This document shows, piece by piece, positions 34,821 to 43,922 of a stretch of 64,000 nt of DNA. The notes under the pieces were generated by a model. That model saw nothing but the letters and a program-made list of their open reading frames with translations. It made no database searches and had not been told where the DNA came from. Position 1 is the stretch's first letter, and every line of letters begins with the position of its first letter. The position numbers and the translations under genes are program-made. Origin of the DNA: JBAYSY01 sp041675885 (GTDB lineage: Bacteria > Pseudomonadota > Alphaproteobacteria > Rhodobacterales > Rhodobacteraceae); the NCBI GenBank assembly GCA_041675885.1, contig JBAYSY010000007.1:1-64000 (forward strand), in the 5' to 3' direction.

Positions 34821-35620
34821 ACGGCCTTGCCATTGGCCCGCTGGTCTTTTCCGCCGACCGCGCCCCGGTCGTGATCGGGGTCGCGGTCCTGATGATCGCC
34901 ACCGCCCTTCTGGGGCGGCGCGGCAAGGGCGCGCTCGGGATCTGGGCGGGGTCCGTGGTGCTGTGGGCGCTGGTGACGGCGCGGGCCGGTTTCATCCTGC
35001 AACATCCGGGGCCGTATCTGGACGACCCGTTCGATATCCTTGCGATCTGGCAGGGCGGCTTTTCCCCATGGGCCGGGGGGGTCGGCCTGCTGGGCGCAAG
35101 CCTCTGGCATCTGCGGCGCAATCGCGACCTGATCCTGCCCGCGATGATCTCGCTCGGGCTGGCGGGCAGCGTGGGCTATGTCACCTGGCACCTGCTGCAC
35201 CCGCCGCCGATGAGCATGCCGGGCGATATCGCCCTTTATCGACTGAATGGCGATGCCCTGATGACCGCCGAGTGGGAGGGGCCGATGGTGGTCAATCTCT
35301 GGGCGACATGGTGCCCGCCCTGCCGCCGCGAGATGCCGATGATGGCCGGGATCGCGGCGGACGACCCGGCGGTTCCGCTGCATTTCGTCAATCAGGGCGA
35401 GGGGCCGGATACCATCCGCCGCTACCTGTCGCAGGCGGGGCTGGTGCTGTCGCCGTTCCTCGACCCGGGCCACGGCATGATGCAGGGCTTCGGGATACAG
35501 GGTCTGCCCGCCACGCTGTTCATCGACGCCGAAGGCCATGTAACCGTCGCCCATATGGGCGAAATCTCGCGCGCGGCCCTGCTGGCGGGGATGGAAGACC
35601 TCAAGGCAACCGCGCCATGA
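34817..35620 (+). CDS. TlpA-family thioredoxin with Lgt-like membrane N-terminus (paralogue)
   Basis: A 267-residue protein with the same build as the one at 29220-30050. Both start with MNG and have transmembrane segments with an Lgt-like stretch (DDPFDILAIWQGGFSPWAGG in pieces: DPFDILAIWQGG). Both have a periplasmic thioredoxin domain with LWATWCPPCRREMPMM, here Cys166 and Cys169, and the cis-proline GLPATLF. It is translated with dsbD (4-base overlap) and followed by a DsbA-like gene. DsbD is its likely electron donor; the substrate is unknown but may include the L,D-transpeptidase cysteine. Confidence 0.9.
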   Translation: MNGLAIGPLVFSADRAPVVIGVAVLMIATALLGRRGKGALGIWAGSVVLWALVTARAGFILQHPGPYLDDPFDILAIWQGGFSPWAGGVGLLGASLWHLRRNRDLILPAMISLGLAGSVGYVTWHLLHPPPMSMPGDIALYRLNGDALMTAEWEGPMVVNLWATWCPPCRREMPMMAGIAADDPAVPLHFVNQGEGPDTIRRYLSQAGLVLSPFLDPGHGMMQGFGIQGLPATLFIDAEGHVTVAHMGEISRAALLAGMEDLKATAP

Positions 35621-35644
35621 CCCGGCCCCATCTGGAGAGACCCC

Positions 35645-36253
35645 ATGAAACTGACACGACGCAACCTCCTGGCCGGGGGTGCCGGCGCACTCGCGCTTGC
35701 CGCCACGGCACGGGCAGGGCAGGCCGCCGGGCCGAACGGACTGACCCATGACCCCGACCAGCCGGTGCTGGGCAATCCGCAAGGCGATGTGACGATTGTC
35801 GAGTTCTACGACTACCAGTGCCCGTTTTGCCGCGACAACCACCCCGCGCTTCTGCAACTGGTTCAGGATGACGGCAACCTGCGCCTTGTCATGCGCGACT
35901 GGCCGATCTTCGGCGCGGCCTCGCTTCATGCGATGAAGCTGGGGCTGGGCGCGGTCGATCTGGGGCGGTATCGACAGGTCAACACCGCGCTGATGGCGAT
36001 CTCCGGCCGACGGATCGAACCGACGGCCTTCGATGCGGTCGTGCGCGAGGCCGGGGTAGAACCGCAAGACGCGCTGGCGTCCTTCGCTGCAAGGGAACCC
36101 GCCTGGCAGGCGCTGCTGGACCGGACCGCGCGTTTCGCCGAAGCCGCCGGCATCCGCGGCACCCCGACCTATGTGATCGGGCAGGAGATATTCCAGGGCG
36201 TCACCACCGCAAGGGCCATGCGTCACGCCATCGGCAGGGTCCGGCGGGCCTGA
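35645..36253 (+). CDS. DsbA-family thiol oxidoreductase, Tat-exported
   Basis: A 202-residue periplasmic thioredoxin-fold protein. It has a twin-arginine signal (KLTRRNLLAGGAGALALAA). The active site is YQCPFC (Cys59/Cys62), and GTPTYVIG gives the cis-proline loop. The CPFC pair and helical insertion are those of DsbA and of the DsbA-like domains of suppressor-of-copper-sensitivity proteins. It could act as an oxidase or, given DsbD next door, be kept reduced. GGAGAG precedes the ATG at 35645. It is the third gene of the dsbD operon. Confidence 0.9.
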   Translation: MKLTRRNLLAGGAGALALAATARAGQAAGPNGLTHDPDQPVLGNPQGDVTIVEFYDYQCPFCRDNHPALLQLVQDDGNLRLVMRDWPIFGAASLHAMKLGLGAVDLGRYRQVNTALMAISGRRIEPTAFDAVVREAGVEPQDALASFAAREPAWQALLDRTARFAEAAGIRGTPTYVIGQEIFQGVTTARAMRHAIGRVRRA

Positions 36254-36292
36254 GCAGGCGGCTGCCATGGTCGGGCGGCTGGCCCCGGAATG

Positions 36293-37069
36293 TCAGGAGC
36301 CGACGAACTTCCTGACCGCCGCCTTGAAGAAGGGCTGCCGCATACAGGCAAGCAGGGCCTCGCGTTCGGCATCGAGCTGCCCTGACAGCAAGGCCATGTC
36401 CGATCGGTAAACAAGATGCTTGGTCGCCGCGATCGCTTCCAGCGGCGTTCCGGCAATGCGGTCCGCCAGCGCCCGGGTCTCGGCCTCAAGCGTGTCCGCG
36501 GGAACGACCTTGCCGACAAGCCCCCATTCCGCCGCCTGTGCCGCGGAAAACCCGTCCTCGGCAAGGTAGATCTGAAGCGCGCGGCGCGGCCCGACCGCCT
36601 GCACCAGACCGACCGTACCGCCGCCGTCCGGCGAGACACCCAGCCTGTGATAAGCCGGGGTGAAACGCGCGGTATCGGCGGCAATCACCATGTCGCCCAT
36701 GAAGGCAAGCGACAACCCTGCACCCGCGGCGGCACCATGAATGCTTGTCAGAACGAATTGCGGCATGCGGCGCAGTGTCGTCAGAAAGGCGTGATGCCCG
36801 TCGAGAATGTCATTCACCAGCGGGGCCATGTCATCGAGATTCGCCGCGAAGGCACCAATGTCGCCGCCTGCGCAGAAGGCGCGGCCCGAACCCCGGATCA
36901 CCAGCACACGCACATCGCTGCGCTGCTCCACCTCCCTTGCCAGCCGGGCCAGCGTCGTCGCCATCTCGGGGTTGATGGGGTTGAGCTGGTCGGGACGATC
37001 AAGCGTGATGCAGGCAACCTGCCCTTCGATGGTGACGAAGGCGGGCGCGCCGTTGCGTGTCTGCTGCAT
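36293..37069 (-). CDS. Enoyl-CoA hydratase/isomerase family protein (PaaG-like)
   Basis: A 258-residue crotonase-fold protein. The oxyanion-hole segments are AFCAGGDIGAF at about 61-71 and HGAAAGAGLSLAF near 107. In place of the second catalytic glutamate the segment reads YHRLGVSPDGGGT; the aspartate there is as in PaaG-type epoxyphenylacetyl-CoA isomerases, so an isomerase role is as likely as hydration. The ATG at 37069 is supported by GGAGAG. It is the last gene of the long catabolic cluster. Confidence 0.85.
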   Translation of the reverse strand: MQQTRNGAPAFVTIEGQVACITLDRPDQLNPINPEMATTLARLAREVEQRSDVRVLVIRGSGRAFCAGGDIGAFAANLDDMAPLVNDILDGHHAFLTTLRRMPQFVLTSIHGAAAGAGLSLAFMGDMVIAADTARFTPAYHRLGVSPDGGGTVGLVQAVGPRRALQIYLAEDGFSAAQAAEWGLVGKVVPADTLEAETRALADRIAGTPLEAIAATKHLVYRSDMALLSGQLDAEREALLACMRQPFFKAAVRKFVGS

Positions 37070-37109
37070 GTATTCTCTCCTGTCTGCGCAATCGGCGCCT
37101 TTGCCTGAT

Positions 37110-38189
37110 TCAGGGCCCCAAGGCCGAAAAGCGCGGTGCCGCGCGCGTCTGAACTGCACCGGCATCGGTTCGGCGATAGATACCCCGGGCCTTGTTATGA
37201 GGATGTTTCACGGCCTCATCAATGCTCAGAACCGGGGCGAAGCAGGCATCGGAGCCTTCGAGCAGACCGGCCCAATGGGCACGGGGCCGTGAGGCAAAAA
37301 GCGTTGCCAGCCGTTGCTTCAGAACCGGCCATGTCGCCCGGTCATACTGTGCACCGGGATCGATATCGGTCAGGCTGAGCTGGTCCAGCAGCAGGGCATG
37401 GAACTGCGGTTCCGTTGCACCGATGGTGATGAAGCCACCATCGGCACAGCCATAGCTGTCATAGAAGGGCGAGTCGTGGAAGACGCTGGGTGCTGGGCCA
37501 TCAATCTGTCCATCGGCCCGGCCCCATTGCACGATCATGCCGAGCATGGCGACGATATCGACAATCGCCGCATCCACAACCCGGCCGCGGCCGCTGATCC
37601 GCGCATCCAGAGCGGCACTGACCAGACCGAAGCACAGCCCGAACGCCCCGGCAACATCACCCATGACGGTCGGCGGGACTATCGGCGACACCCCGGGCCG
37701 GGACACAAGCGACAGAAGGCCGGTCAGCGCCACATAGTTCAGGTCGTGGCCCGCTGCCCGGGCCAGGGGCCCGTCCTGCCCCCAGCCGGTCATGCGCGCG
37801 TAGATCAGCCGGGGATTGAACGCGGCGCAGTCTGCGGGGCCAAGGCCGAGACGTTCCATCACACCCGGCCGGTTACCCTCGATCAACGCATCGGCCCGTC
37901 TGATCAGCTCACGGGCCTGCGCCAGTCCCTCGGCCGTCTTCAGGTCGATCCCGACAATCGTCTTGCCCGCGCGCAGCGGATTTTCCGCCGCCCCGCCGAT
38001 TTCCTTCGCCAGAGGCGAGGGAACCGGCCGCACGATCGCCGTCACCCGGGCGCCGAGGTCGGCCAGCATCCGCCCGGCAAGCGGGCCGGGGCCGATACCT
38101 TCGAACTCCACGATCCGCAGTGTGGCGAGGGGACGCCGGTCATCGCCCATACCGGTCTCGTTCTCCGTCGGTTCGGTGCGGGACATCAT
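37110..38189 (-). CDS. CaiB/BaiF family CoA transferase (alpha-methylacyl-CoA racemase-like)
   Basis: A 359-residue class III CoA transferase-fold protein. LRIVEFEGIGPGPLAGRMLADLGA at the start (shortened: EFEGIGPGPLAGRML), GKTIVGIDLKT, and the conserved aspartate in MGDVAGAFGL are typical. Its ~360 residues and FEGIGPGP are closer to alpha-methylacyl-CoA racemases than to formyl-CoA transferases. A racemase would epimerise a 2-methyl-branched acyl-CoA before dehydrogenation, which fits the acyl-CoA cluster. Two adjacent ATGs (38189, 38186) follow GGAGG. Confidence 0.85.
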   Translation of the reverse strand: MMSRTEPTENETGMGDDRRPLATLRIVEFEGIGPGPLAGRMLADLGARVTAIVRPVPSPLAKEIGGAAENPLRAGKTIVGIDLKTAEGLAQARELIRRADALIEGNRPGVMERLGLGPADCAAFNPRLIYARMTGWGQDGPLARAAGHDLNYVALTGLLSLVSRPGVSPIVPPTVMGDVAGAFGLCFGLVSAALDARISGRGRVVDAAIVDIVAMLGMIVQWGRADGQIDGPAPSVFHDSPFYDSYGCADGGFITIGATEPQFHALLLDQLSLTDIDPGAQYDRATWPVLKQRLATLFASRPRAHWAGLLEGSDACFAPVLSIDEAVKHPHNKARGIYRRTDAGAVQTRAAPRFSALGP

Positions 38190-38249
38190 TCCGGCCTCCG
38201 GTTTCGGGCGCGGCGCCCGAAACGGCGCCACGCGAGAATGTTCAGCCAG

Positions 38250-39419
38250 TCAGAACGGCAGGTTCTGTTCGCGCACCACCCAGGCCGAGTTCTCGACCTG
38301 GATCAGGAACAGGCTGTCCACCCCGAACCGCTTTTCGGCGCCGAACGACATGCTCAGCCCGCCGAATGGATCCGCTATGTCCTGCAACCCCTCGATCCCG
38401 GCCATCAGCCCCTCGGCCGTCAGGTCGGGGCCGGCGGCCTCCAGCCCGCGGATCAACAGATCGGCCGAAAGATAGCCTGCCTGCGTCTGTACCGTCGGGT
38501 CCTCATTGTGGGCGGCGCGGTAGCGGGCGATGAAGTCGGTCCGGAAAGCGTTGCCGTCGTTCCAGTTCGCGTCGGCAACGGGGCTGGTCACGTAAAGCCC
38601 CTCCATCTCGCCGCCACCGGCCTGTGCCACCACCGGCAGATAGGACACCATGTTGCCTACCATCGGCACCGTCACGCCCATCTGGCGCAGCGTGGTGTAA
38701 AGCGCGATCGTGTCGCGGCCGGTGGTGCCCAGATAGATCAGGTCGCAGTTGGCGTTGCGGATCGCGGTGGCCGCCCCGGCGAACTCGGTTTCGGTGGTAC
38801 GGTGGGTGCCGATCATGCTGATCTCCAGCCCCAGTTCCTCTGCCGCGCTGCGCACGCCGTCCGTCACCTCCTCGCCGTATTCGCTGGATTGTGTCTGAAG
38901 ACAGACCGAGCCGACACCATCGCGTTCGTGGAAATAGCGGATCGCGCCGATCGCCTGATCCTGATAGCTGGCAAAATACGAGATATGCAGCGGATGGGTC
39001 GGATAGGCCATCGACCGCGCAGCCGAGAGCGGAAAGACATTGGGAATGCCCTGCCGGTCGGTGATCTCGTAAGAGGCCAGGCTTTGCGCCGTTCCCGCAC
39101 CGAGGAGCATGGCGAAGATGTTGTCGCGCTGCACCAGCCGGTTGGTGGCGCGGACGGTCAACGGCACCTGATACTGGGTATCCTCGACCCGGAAGTCGAT
39201 CTTCCGTCCGTGGACGCCTCCGGCGGCGTTGGCCTCGTCAAACCGCATCCGCGCGCCGTTGGTGGCGGGCACGCCCCAGCTGGCCAGCGGCCCAGAAAGA
39301 TCGCTGTGCGAGCCGATGATCACCGTATCGGCGGTAACACCGCGGGTCTGAGCCTCAGCTCCCGTTGCGACGGCAACCAGCGCCGCGGCAGCAAGGGCAA
39401 ATATGCTTCTCGTCGTCAT
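38250..39419 (-). CDS. Branched-chain amino acid-type ABC transporter substrate-binding protein
   Basis: A 389-residue periplasmic binding protein of the LivJ/LivK type (Peripla_BP_6). It has a signal peptide (SIFALAAAALVAVATGAEA), then VIIGSHSDLSGPLASWG, the typical ligand-binding start, and NRLVQRDNIFAMLLG. GGGAGGACAGAGGA precedes the ATG at 39419. It is separated from livFGMH by the acyl-CoA ligase gene but is on the same strand. Such systems often carry aromatic or other organic acids rather than amino acids; the ligase and acyl-CoA enzymes around it point to a carboxylic acid. Confidence 0.9.
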   Translation of the reverse strand: MTTRSIFALAAAALVAVATGAEAQTRGVTADTVIIGSHSDLSGPLASWGVPATNGARMRFDEANAAGGVHGRKIDFRVEDTQYQVPLTVRATNRLVQRDNIFAMLLGAGTAQSLASYEITDRQGIPNVFPLSAARSMAYPTHPLHISYFASYQDQAIGAIRYFHERDGVGSVCLQTQSSEYGEEVTDGVRSAAEELGLEISMIGTHRTTETEFAGAATAIRNANCDLIYLGTTGRDTIALYTTLRQMGVTVPMVGNMVSYLPVVAQAGGGEMEGLYVTSPVADANWNDGNAFRTDFIARYRAAHNEDPTVQTQAGYLSADLLIRGLEAAGPDLTAEGLMAGIEGLQDIADPFGGLSMSFGAEKRFGVDSLFLIQVENSAWVVREQNLPF

Positions 39420-39475
39420 TCCTCTGTCCTCCCTGAGAAACTGTCGTGTCATCCGTCCGCCGCATGTGCGGCCGC

Positions 39476-41308
39476 CTAGTACATCTGGTCGATCAGCCCT
39501 GCGTATTTTTGCGCCACGAAGCCGCGCTTGAGCTTCATCGTGGGCGTCAGTTCCTCGTCTTCCGGGGTCAGCAGCACGTCGATAAGCCGGAACGCCTTGA
39601 TCTGCTCGACCGGCGAGAAGCCGGCGTTGGTGCGCTTGATTTCAGCGTCGATCAGGGCGACCACCTCGGGCCGGGCACAGAGCGAACGGTAGTCGGTGAA
39701 CGGGATCTGGTTCTGCTGGGCGTAATGCTCGACATTGTCACGGTCGATCATGATCAGGCAGGTCAGATACTTGCGCTTGTCACCGATCACCGTTGCATCC
39801 GAGATATAGGGCGAGAACTTCAACTGGTTCTCGATCTGGCTGGGGGTGATGTTCTTGCCGCCCGCCGTGATGATGATGTCCTTGAGCCGGTCGGTGACGC
39901 GCAAGACCCCCGTGGCGTCGATCTCACCCACGTCACCGGTGTGGATCCAACCGTCGATCAGCGTTTCGGCGGTGGCCTCGGGCCGGTTCAGATAGCCGGT
40001 GAACCCGCCGGGAGAGCGTACCAGGATCTCGCCCCCCTCCCCCAGCCGGACATCGACACCCGGAGCAGCAGGGCCCACGGTTCCCGGCCGGAACTCGCCC
40101 TTGCGGGTCATGGTGGCGATGCCGGTCTCGGTCTGGCCGTAAAGCTCGGCCATCGGCAGGCCAAGGACAAGATACCAGCGGATCAGGTCTGCCGAGATGG
40201 GCGCCGCCCCGGACAGCAGGAACCTGACCCGGTCCAGCCCCAGCAACTGCTTGAGGTTGCGGAAGACCAGCCAGTCAACCCCCGCCCCCGCCAGCCGCAG
40301 CCACGGGGGCGGGGTGGTACCCGCAATGAGATGGTCGGCCCGCCGCCCGCCCACCGACAGCGCCACCCGATAGCCCATGCGTCCGGCCCAGGTGGCTTCG
40401 GACATCAGCGTAGCCACACGTGAATAGAGCTTTTCCCAGATCCGCGGCACCGCAAAGAGGAAGGTGGGCGAAAGCTCCTGAAGGTTCTGGAACACCGTTT
40501 CCGAGCTTTCGGCAAAGTTCATTATCGGCCCGTGCCCCAGCGACATGCAGAGCGAGACCATCCGCTCGGCCGCGTGGCAAAGCGGCAGATAGGTCAGGAT
40601 TTCGTCCTCGGGACCGATGGGCAGGGGATCGGGCGCCGTCCCCATCTGGTACAGAAGATAGCTGTGCGGAACACAGGCACCCTTGGGCTTGCCGGTGGTG
40701 CCCGAGGTGTAGATCAGCACCGCGGTTTCAGCCCCGCTCCCCGCATCGATGCGCGCGTCGATCACTCCCGGATCGGCCACCAGAGCTGCCGCGCCGATAT
40801 CGTAAAGCGCCGAAAGCGGGCTTACGACCGGATCGTCAAACCCCCGAAGGCCCTTCCAGTCGAAGACATAGACCCGCCGCACGTGCGGCAGCGCCTCGCG
40901 CACCTCCAGATACTTGTCCAGTTGCTCCTCGTCCTCGACAAACAGCACCGTCGCACCTGAATCGAGCAGCGTATATTCAAGCTGTCCGGGCTGGTAGGTC
41001 GGATAGATCCCGTTGACCACCCCGCCCGCAAGCAGGATGCCCATATCGGCGAAAACCCATTCCTTGTTGGTCTCGGACAGGATCGCCGCCACGTCGCCCC
41101 GCCCGAACCCTTCGGCAATCAGCCCAGCCGCGATCCGGCGGGCCTGATGGTCGTAGTCGTTCCAGCTGAATGCCTCCCAGATGCCGAAATCTTTCTCGCG
41201 CATCGCGATCCGGTCGCCCCAGCGGGTAACACGGTCGCGAAATAGTTTGGGAACCGTATCGTGGCCATCCGCAAAAACCCGGCCCTCGCTGACGGAAATC
41301 TCGATCAT
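39476..41308 (-). CDS. AMP-dependent acyl-CoA synthetase (long-chain type)
   Basis: A 610-residue adenylate-forming ligase that activates a carboxylic acid to its CoA thioester. IYTSGTTGKPKGACVPHSY (the P-loop motif) lies near 193, GQTETGIATMTR near 390, DGWIHTGDVGEID near 455 and DRLKDIIITAGGKNI near 475. The N-terminal extension and total length match the FadD15-type long form. The ATG at 41308 was chosen: GGAGGTGA sits seven bases before it, whereas the GTG at 41314 lies within that site. It is embedded between the binding protein and livF genes, so uptake and activation are linked. Confidence 0.92.
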   Translation of the reverse strand: MIEISVSEGRVFADGHDTVPKLFRDRVTRWGDRIAMREKDFGIWEAFSWNDYDHQARRIAAGLIAEGFGRGDVAAILSETNKEWVFADMGILLAGGVVNGIYPTYQPGQLEYTLLDSGATVLFVEDEEQLDKYLEVREALPHVRRVYVFDWKGLRGFDDPVVSPLSALYDIGAAALVADPGVIDARIDAGSGAETAVLIYTSGTTGKPKGACVPHSYLLYQMGTAPDPLPIGPEDEILTYLPLCHAAERMVSLCMSLGHGPIMNFAESSETVFQNLQELSPTFLFAVPRIWEKLYSRVATLMSEATWAGRMGYRVALSVGGRRADHLIAGTTPPPWLRLAGAGVDWLVFRNLKQLLGLDRVRFLLSGAAPISADLIRWYLVLGLPMAELYGQTETGIATMTRKGEFRPGTVGPAAPGVDVRLGEGGEILVRSPGGFTGYLNRPEATAETLIDGWIHTGDVGEIDATGVLRVTDRLKDIIITAGGKNITPSQIENQLKFSPYISDATVIGDKRKYLTCLIMIDRDNVEHYAQQNQIPFTDYRSLCARPEVVALIDAEIKRTNAGFSPVEQIKAFRLIDVLLTPEDEELTPTMKLKRGFVAQKYAGLIDQMY

Positions 41309-41310
41309 GC

Positions 41311-42084
41311 TCACCTCCAGGTCTTGCGCTTCTTCCAGCGTTTTTCGCCCCGCACGCCGACATCCGCCTTGCCGAGATAGAACTCCTTGATATCCTCGCT
41401 CTCGATCAGTTCGGCGCTCGGGGCTTCCATCACCACCCGGCCCAGTTCCAGCACATAGCCGTGGTCGGCCGCCTGAAGCGCGGCATGGGCATTCTGTTCG
41501 ACCAGCAGGATCGTCACCCCCTGCTCGCGGTTGATGCGCCGGATGATGCCGAAGATCATGCCGGTCAGAAGCGGCGACAGCCCCAGCGAGGGTTCGTCGA
41601 GGATCATCAGCTTGGGCCGCCCCATATAGGCGCGGCCGATCGCCAGCATCTGCTGCTGCCCGCCCGACAGGAACCCGGCCATCTGATCCCGCTTGGCTTC
41701 GAGGTCGGGGAAATAGGCATAGACCTGCGCCAGATCCTGCGCCACGCCGTCGGCGTCATGCCGACCCCAGGCGCCGACGGTCAGGTTCTCGGCCACGGTC
41801 ATGAAGGGAAAGACCTCGCGCCCCTCGGGCACATGGCCGATCCCCCGCGCCGCCACCCGGTCGGGCGGGCGGTTCTGGATCTCGTACCCCTCGAAAATCA
41901 CCTGGCCCTTCTTGCAGTCGATCGCCCCCGAGATGGTTTTCAGCAGCGTTGTCTTGCCCGCGCCATTGGCGCCCAGCACCGTGACGATGGTGCCCGGCCG
42001 AACCGAAAGGCTGATCCCGGCGATGGCCATGATCGGCCCGTAGTGGGTTTCCAGGTTCCGGGTCTCCAGAAGCAGATCGCTCAT
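41311..42084 (-). CDS. livF: Branched-chain-type ABC transporter ATP-binding protein LivF
   Basis: A 257-residue ABC ATPase. Walker A GANGAGKT, signature LSGGQQQML and Walker B LMILDEPSLGLSP are intact. GHVPEGREVFPFMTV is the LivF-type Q-loop region. The C-terminus is basic (RGEKRWKKRKTWR), longer than in E. coli LivF. It overlaps livG by four bases and is followed by the acyl-CoA ligase. It energises import with LivG. Confidence 0.93.
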   Translation of the reverse strand: MSDLLLETRNLETHYGPIMAIAGISLSVRPGTIVTVLGANGAGKTTLLKTISGAIDCKKGQVIFEGYEIQNRPPDRVAARGIGHVPEGREVFPFMTVAENLTVGAWGRHDADGVAQDLAQVYAYFPDLEAKRDQMAGFLSGGQQQMLAIGRAYMGRPKLMILDEPSLGLSPLLTGMIFGIIRRINREQGVTILLVEQNAHAALQAADHGYVLELGRVVMEAPSAELIESEDIKEFYLGKADVGVRGEKRWKKRKTWR

Positions 42085-42845
42085 TCCACCCCTCCCAGAT
42101 AAGCGTGCTGCACACGCGGGTCGGATTGCACCCCGGCGGGCGAGCCGATGGTGACCACCTCGCCGTTGGCCAGCGCCAGCACCCGGTCGGCGGTGCGGGT
42201 GACCAGGTTCATGTCATGCTCGACCATCAGGATGGTGACGCCCAGTTCCTCCTTGATGTCCTTGAGCCAGAAGGACATGTCGGTCGTTTCCTCGGGATTC
42301 AGCCCCGAGGCGGGTTCGTCCAGCATCAGCAGCTGCGGCTCTGCACAAAGCGCCCGCGCCAGTTCGACGTTCTTGCGCGCGCCATAGGGCAGATCGGCCA
42401 CCAGTTCGCTGCGCAGATGCTGCATGTCCAGAAGGTCCAGCACCTCCTCGACCTTGCGCCGGACCACCATTTCACGTTGCCGTACGCGCGGCAGAAACAG
42501 GAATTCAGACAGAAGGCTGCGTTCCATCTTGGCGTGGCAGCCCACCAGAAGGTTCTGGAGGACCGTCGCCTTCTCGAACAGTTCGATGTTCTGGAAAGTC
42601 CGCGCGATCCCGCTTTCCACCACCTGATGCGGCTTCAGGGCCAGCAGGTCCCGGTCGCCGAAATGGATGGTGCCGCCGCTGACCGGATAGATCCGGCTGA
42701 TCGCGTTGAAGATCGTGCTCTTGCCCGCGCCGTTCGGGCCGATGATCGCGAAGATCTGCCCCGGTTCGACGGTGAAGGACACATCCCGGAGCGCACGGTT
42801 GCCGCCGAAGGATACCGAGATGTCCTGAACCAGAAGCGTGCTCAC
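42081..42845 (-). CDS. livG: Branched-chain-type ABC transporter ATP-binding protein LivG
   Basis: A 254-residue ABC ATPase. Walker A is GPNGAGKS, the signature is the relaxed LPYGARKNVELA typical of LivG, and Walker B is LLMLDEPASGLNPEE. The start is GTG at 42845, overlapping the livM stop (GTGA) and preceded by GGGAGG. It pairs with LivF in the transporter. Confidence 0.93.
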   Translation of the reverse strand: MSTLLVQDISVSFGGNRALRDVSFTVEPGQIFAIIGPNGAGKSTIFNAISRIYPVSGGTIHFGDRDLLALKPHQVVESGIARTFQNIELFEKATVLQNLLVGCHAKMERSLLSEFLFLPRVRQREMVVRRKVEEVLDLLDMQHLRSELVADLPYGARKNVELARALCAEPQLLMLDEPASGLNPEETTDMSFWLKDIKEELGVTILMVEHDMNLVTRTADRVLALANGEVVTIGSPAGVQSDPRVQHAYLGGVE

Positions 42846-43918
42846 CTGAACCTCCCCGTCTTGAGATAGCGTTTCTGCCGGGTGAAGGTCGCGCGCTTGT
42901 AATAGGGATAGGTTTCAAGGAAGAGACGGAACTTGCGCCAGCGGCCGTAAAGACCATCGGGCTCGAAGATGATGAAGCCCGCGATGATCGCACCGAACAG
43001 GAAGGGCTCCAGCCCGACCTGATGCGCGACCCGCGCTGGCAGCACCTCTCGGAGAAGCTCGATGGCATTGGGCAGGAACGACACGAAGACCGCGCCGATG
43101 ATCGCCCCGCTGATCGTACCCAGACCGCCGACAACGATCATCAGCAGCAGTTTCAGCGACTCGCCCAGCCCGAACGCCTCGGGCGAGAGGTAGAAAAGCT
43201 GATGCGCCATGAGCGCCCCGGCGATCCCGGTGATATAGGCGCTGGCGAAGAACGTCTGAATCTTGATGCGCGCCACATTGACGCCAAGGCTTTGGGCGGA
43301 GGTTTCGGAATCGCGCACCGCGACCATGGCCCGCCCGTTGGCGGAACGCTTCAGGTTGGCGACACCCCAAACGAAGAACAGCAGCACTCCGAGATAGAGG
43401 TAATACTGCATCCAGGTCTCGTCGAGCGGCTGGCCGAAGAACTCGATCCCCGGCACCTGGATACCCATATGGCCGCCGGTGACCGGCCCCGCCGCACCGA
43501 TCACGGTCTCGATCAGGATGGCGAAGGCCAGCGTGGCGATCGCCAGATAGAAGCCGTGCATCTTGCTGGCTGCGCGCCCCAGCAACGCGCCGAAGACAGC
43601 AGTGACAAGCCCCGCCAGCAGCAGCGAAAAGGCGAAGGGCATCCCTCGTTGCAGAAACCAGACCTGTGCATAGGCCCCGATCGCCAGAAAGGCCGCATGA
43701 CCGAACGAGACCTGCCCCGAAAAGCCGGTCAGAACCATCAACCCCAGCCCGGCAAGCGCATAGCACAGAAACATCAACAGTTCCGACAGGGCATAGCTGG
43801 ACAGCCACAGCGGCAGCGCCAGGGCAATGGCGATCACCAGCAGGACACGGAACCGTTCGCCCGGATCGACCAGATGGTCGATATCGAAGCTGTAGTTCGT
43901 CTTGAACAGGGTACGCAT
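42842..43918 (-). CDS. livM: Branched-chain-type ABC transporter permease LivM
   Basis: A 358-residue permease with about nine hydrophobic segments. GLGLMVLTGFSGQVSFGHAAF (in pieces: VLTGFSGQVSFGHAAF) is the LivM hallmark, and VGGLGTISGAIIGAV lies in the C-terminal half. The cytoplasmic tail is long and basic (RATFTRQKRYLKTGRFR). It starts at ATG 43918, four bases after the livH stop. Confidence 0.92.
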   Translation of the reverse strand: MRTLFKTNYSFDIDHLVDPGERFRVLLVIAIALALPLWLSSYALSELLMFLCYALAGLGLMVLTGFSGQVSFGHAAFLAIGAYAQVWFLQRGMPFAFSLLLAGLVTAVFGALLGRAASKMHGFYLAIATLAFAILIETVIGAAGPVTGGHMGIQVPGIEFFGQPLDETWMQYYLYLGVLLFFVWGVANLKRSANGRAMVAVRDSETSAQSLGVNVARIKIQTFFASAYITGIAGALMAHQLFYLSPEAFGLGESLKLLLMIVVGGLGTISGAIIGAVFVSFLPNAIELLREVLPARVAHQVGLEPFLFGAIIAGFIIFEPDGLYGRWRKFRLFLETYPYYKRATFTRQKRYLKTGRFR

Positions 43919-43922
43919 CGAC

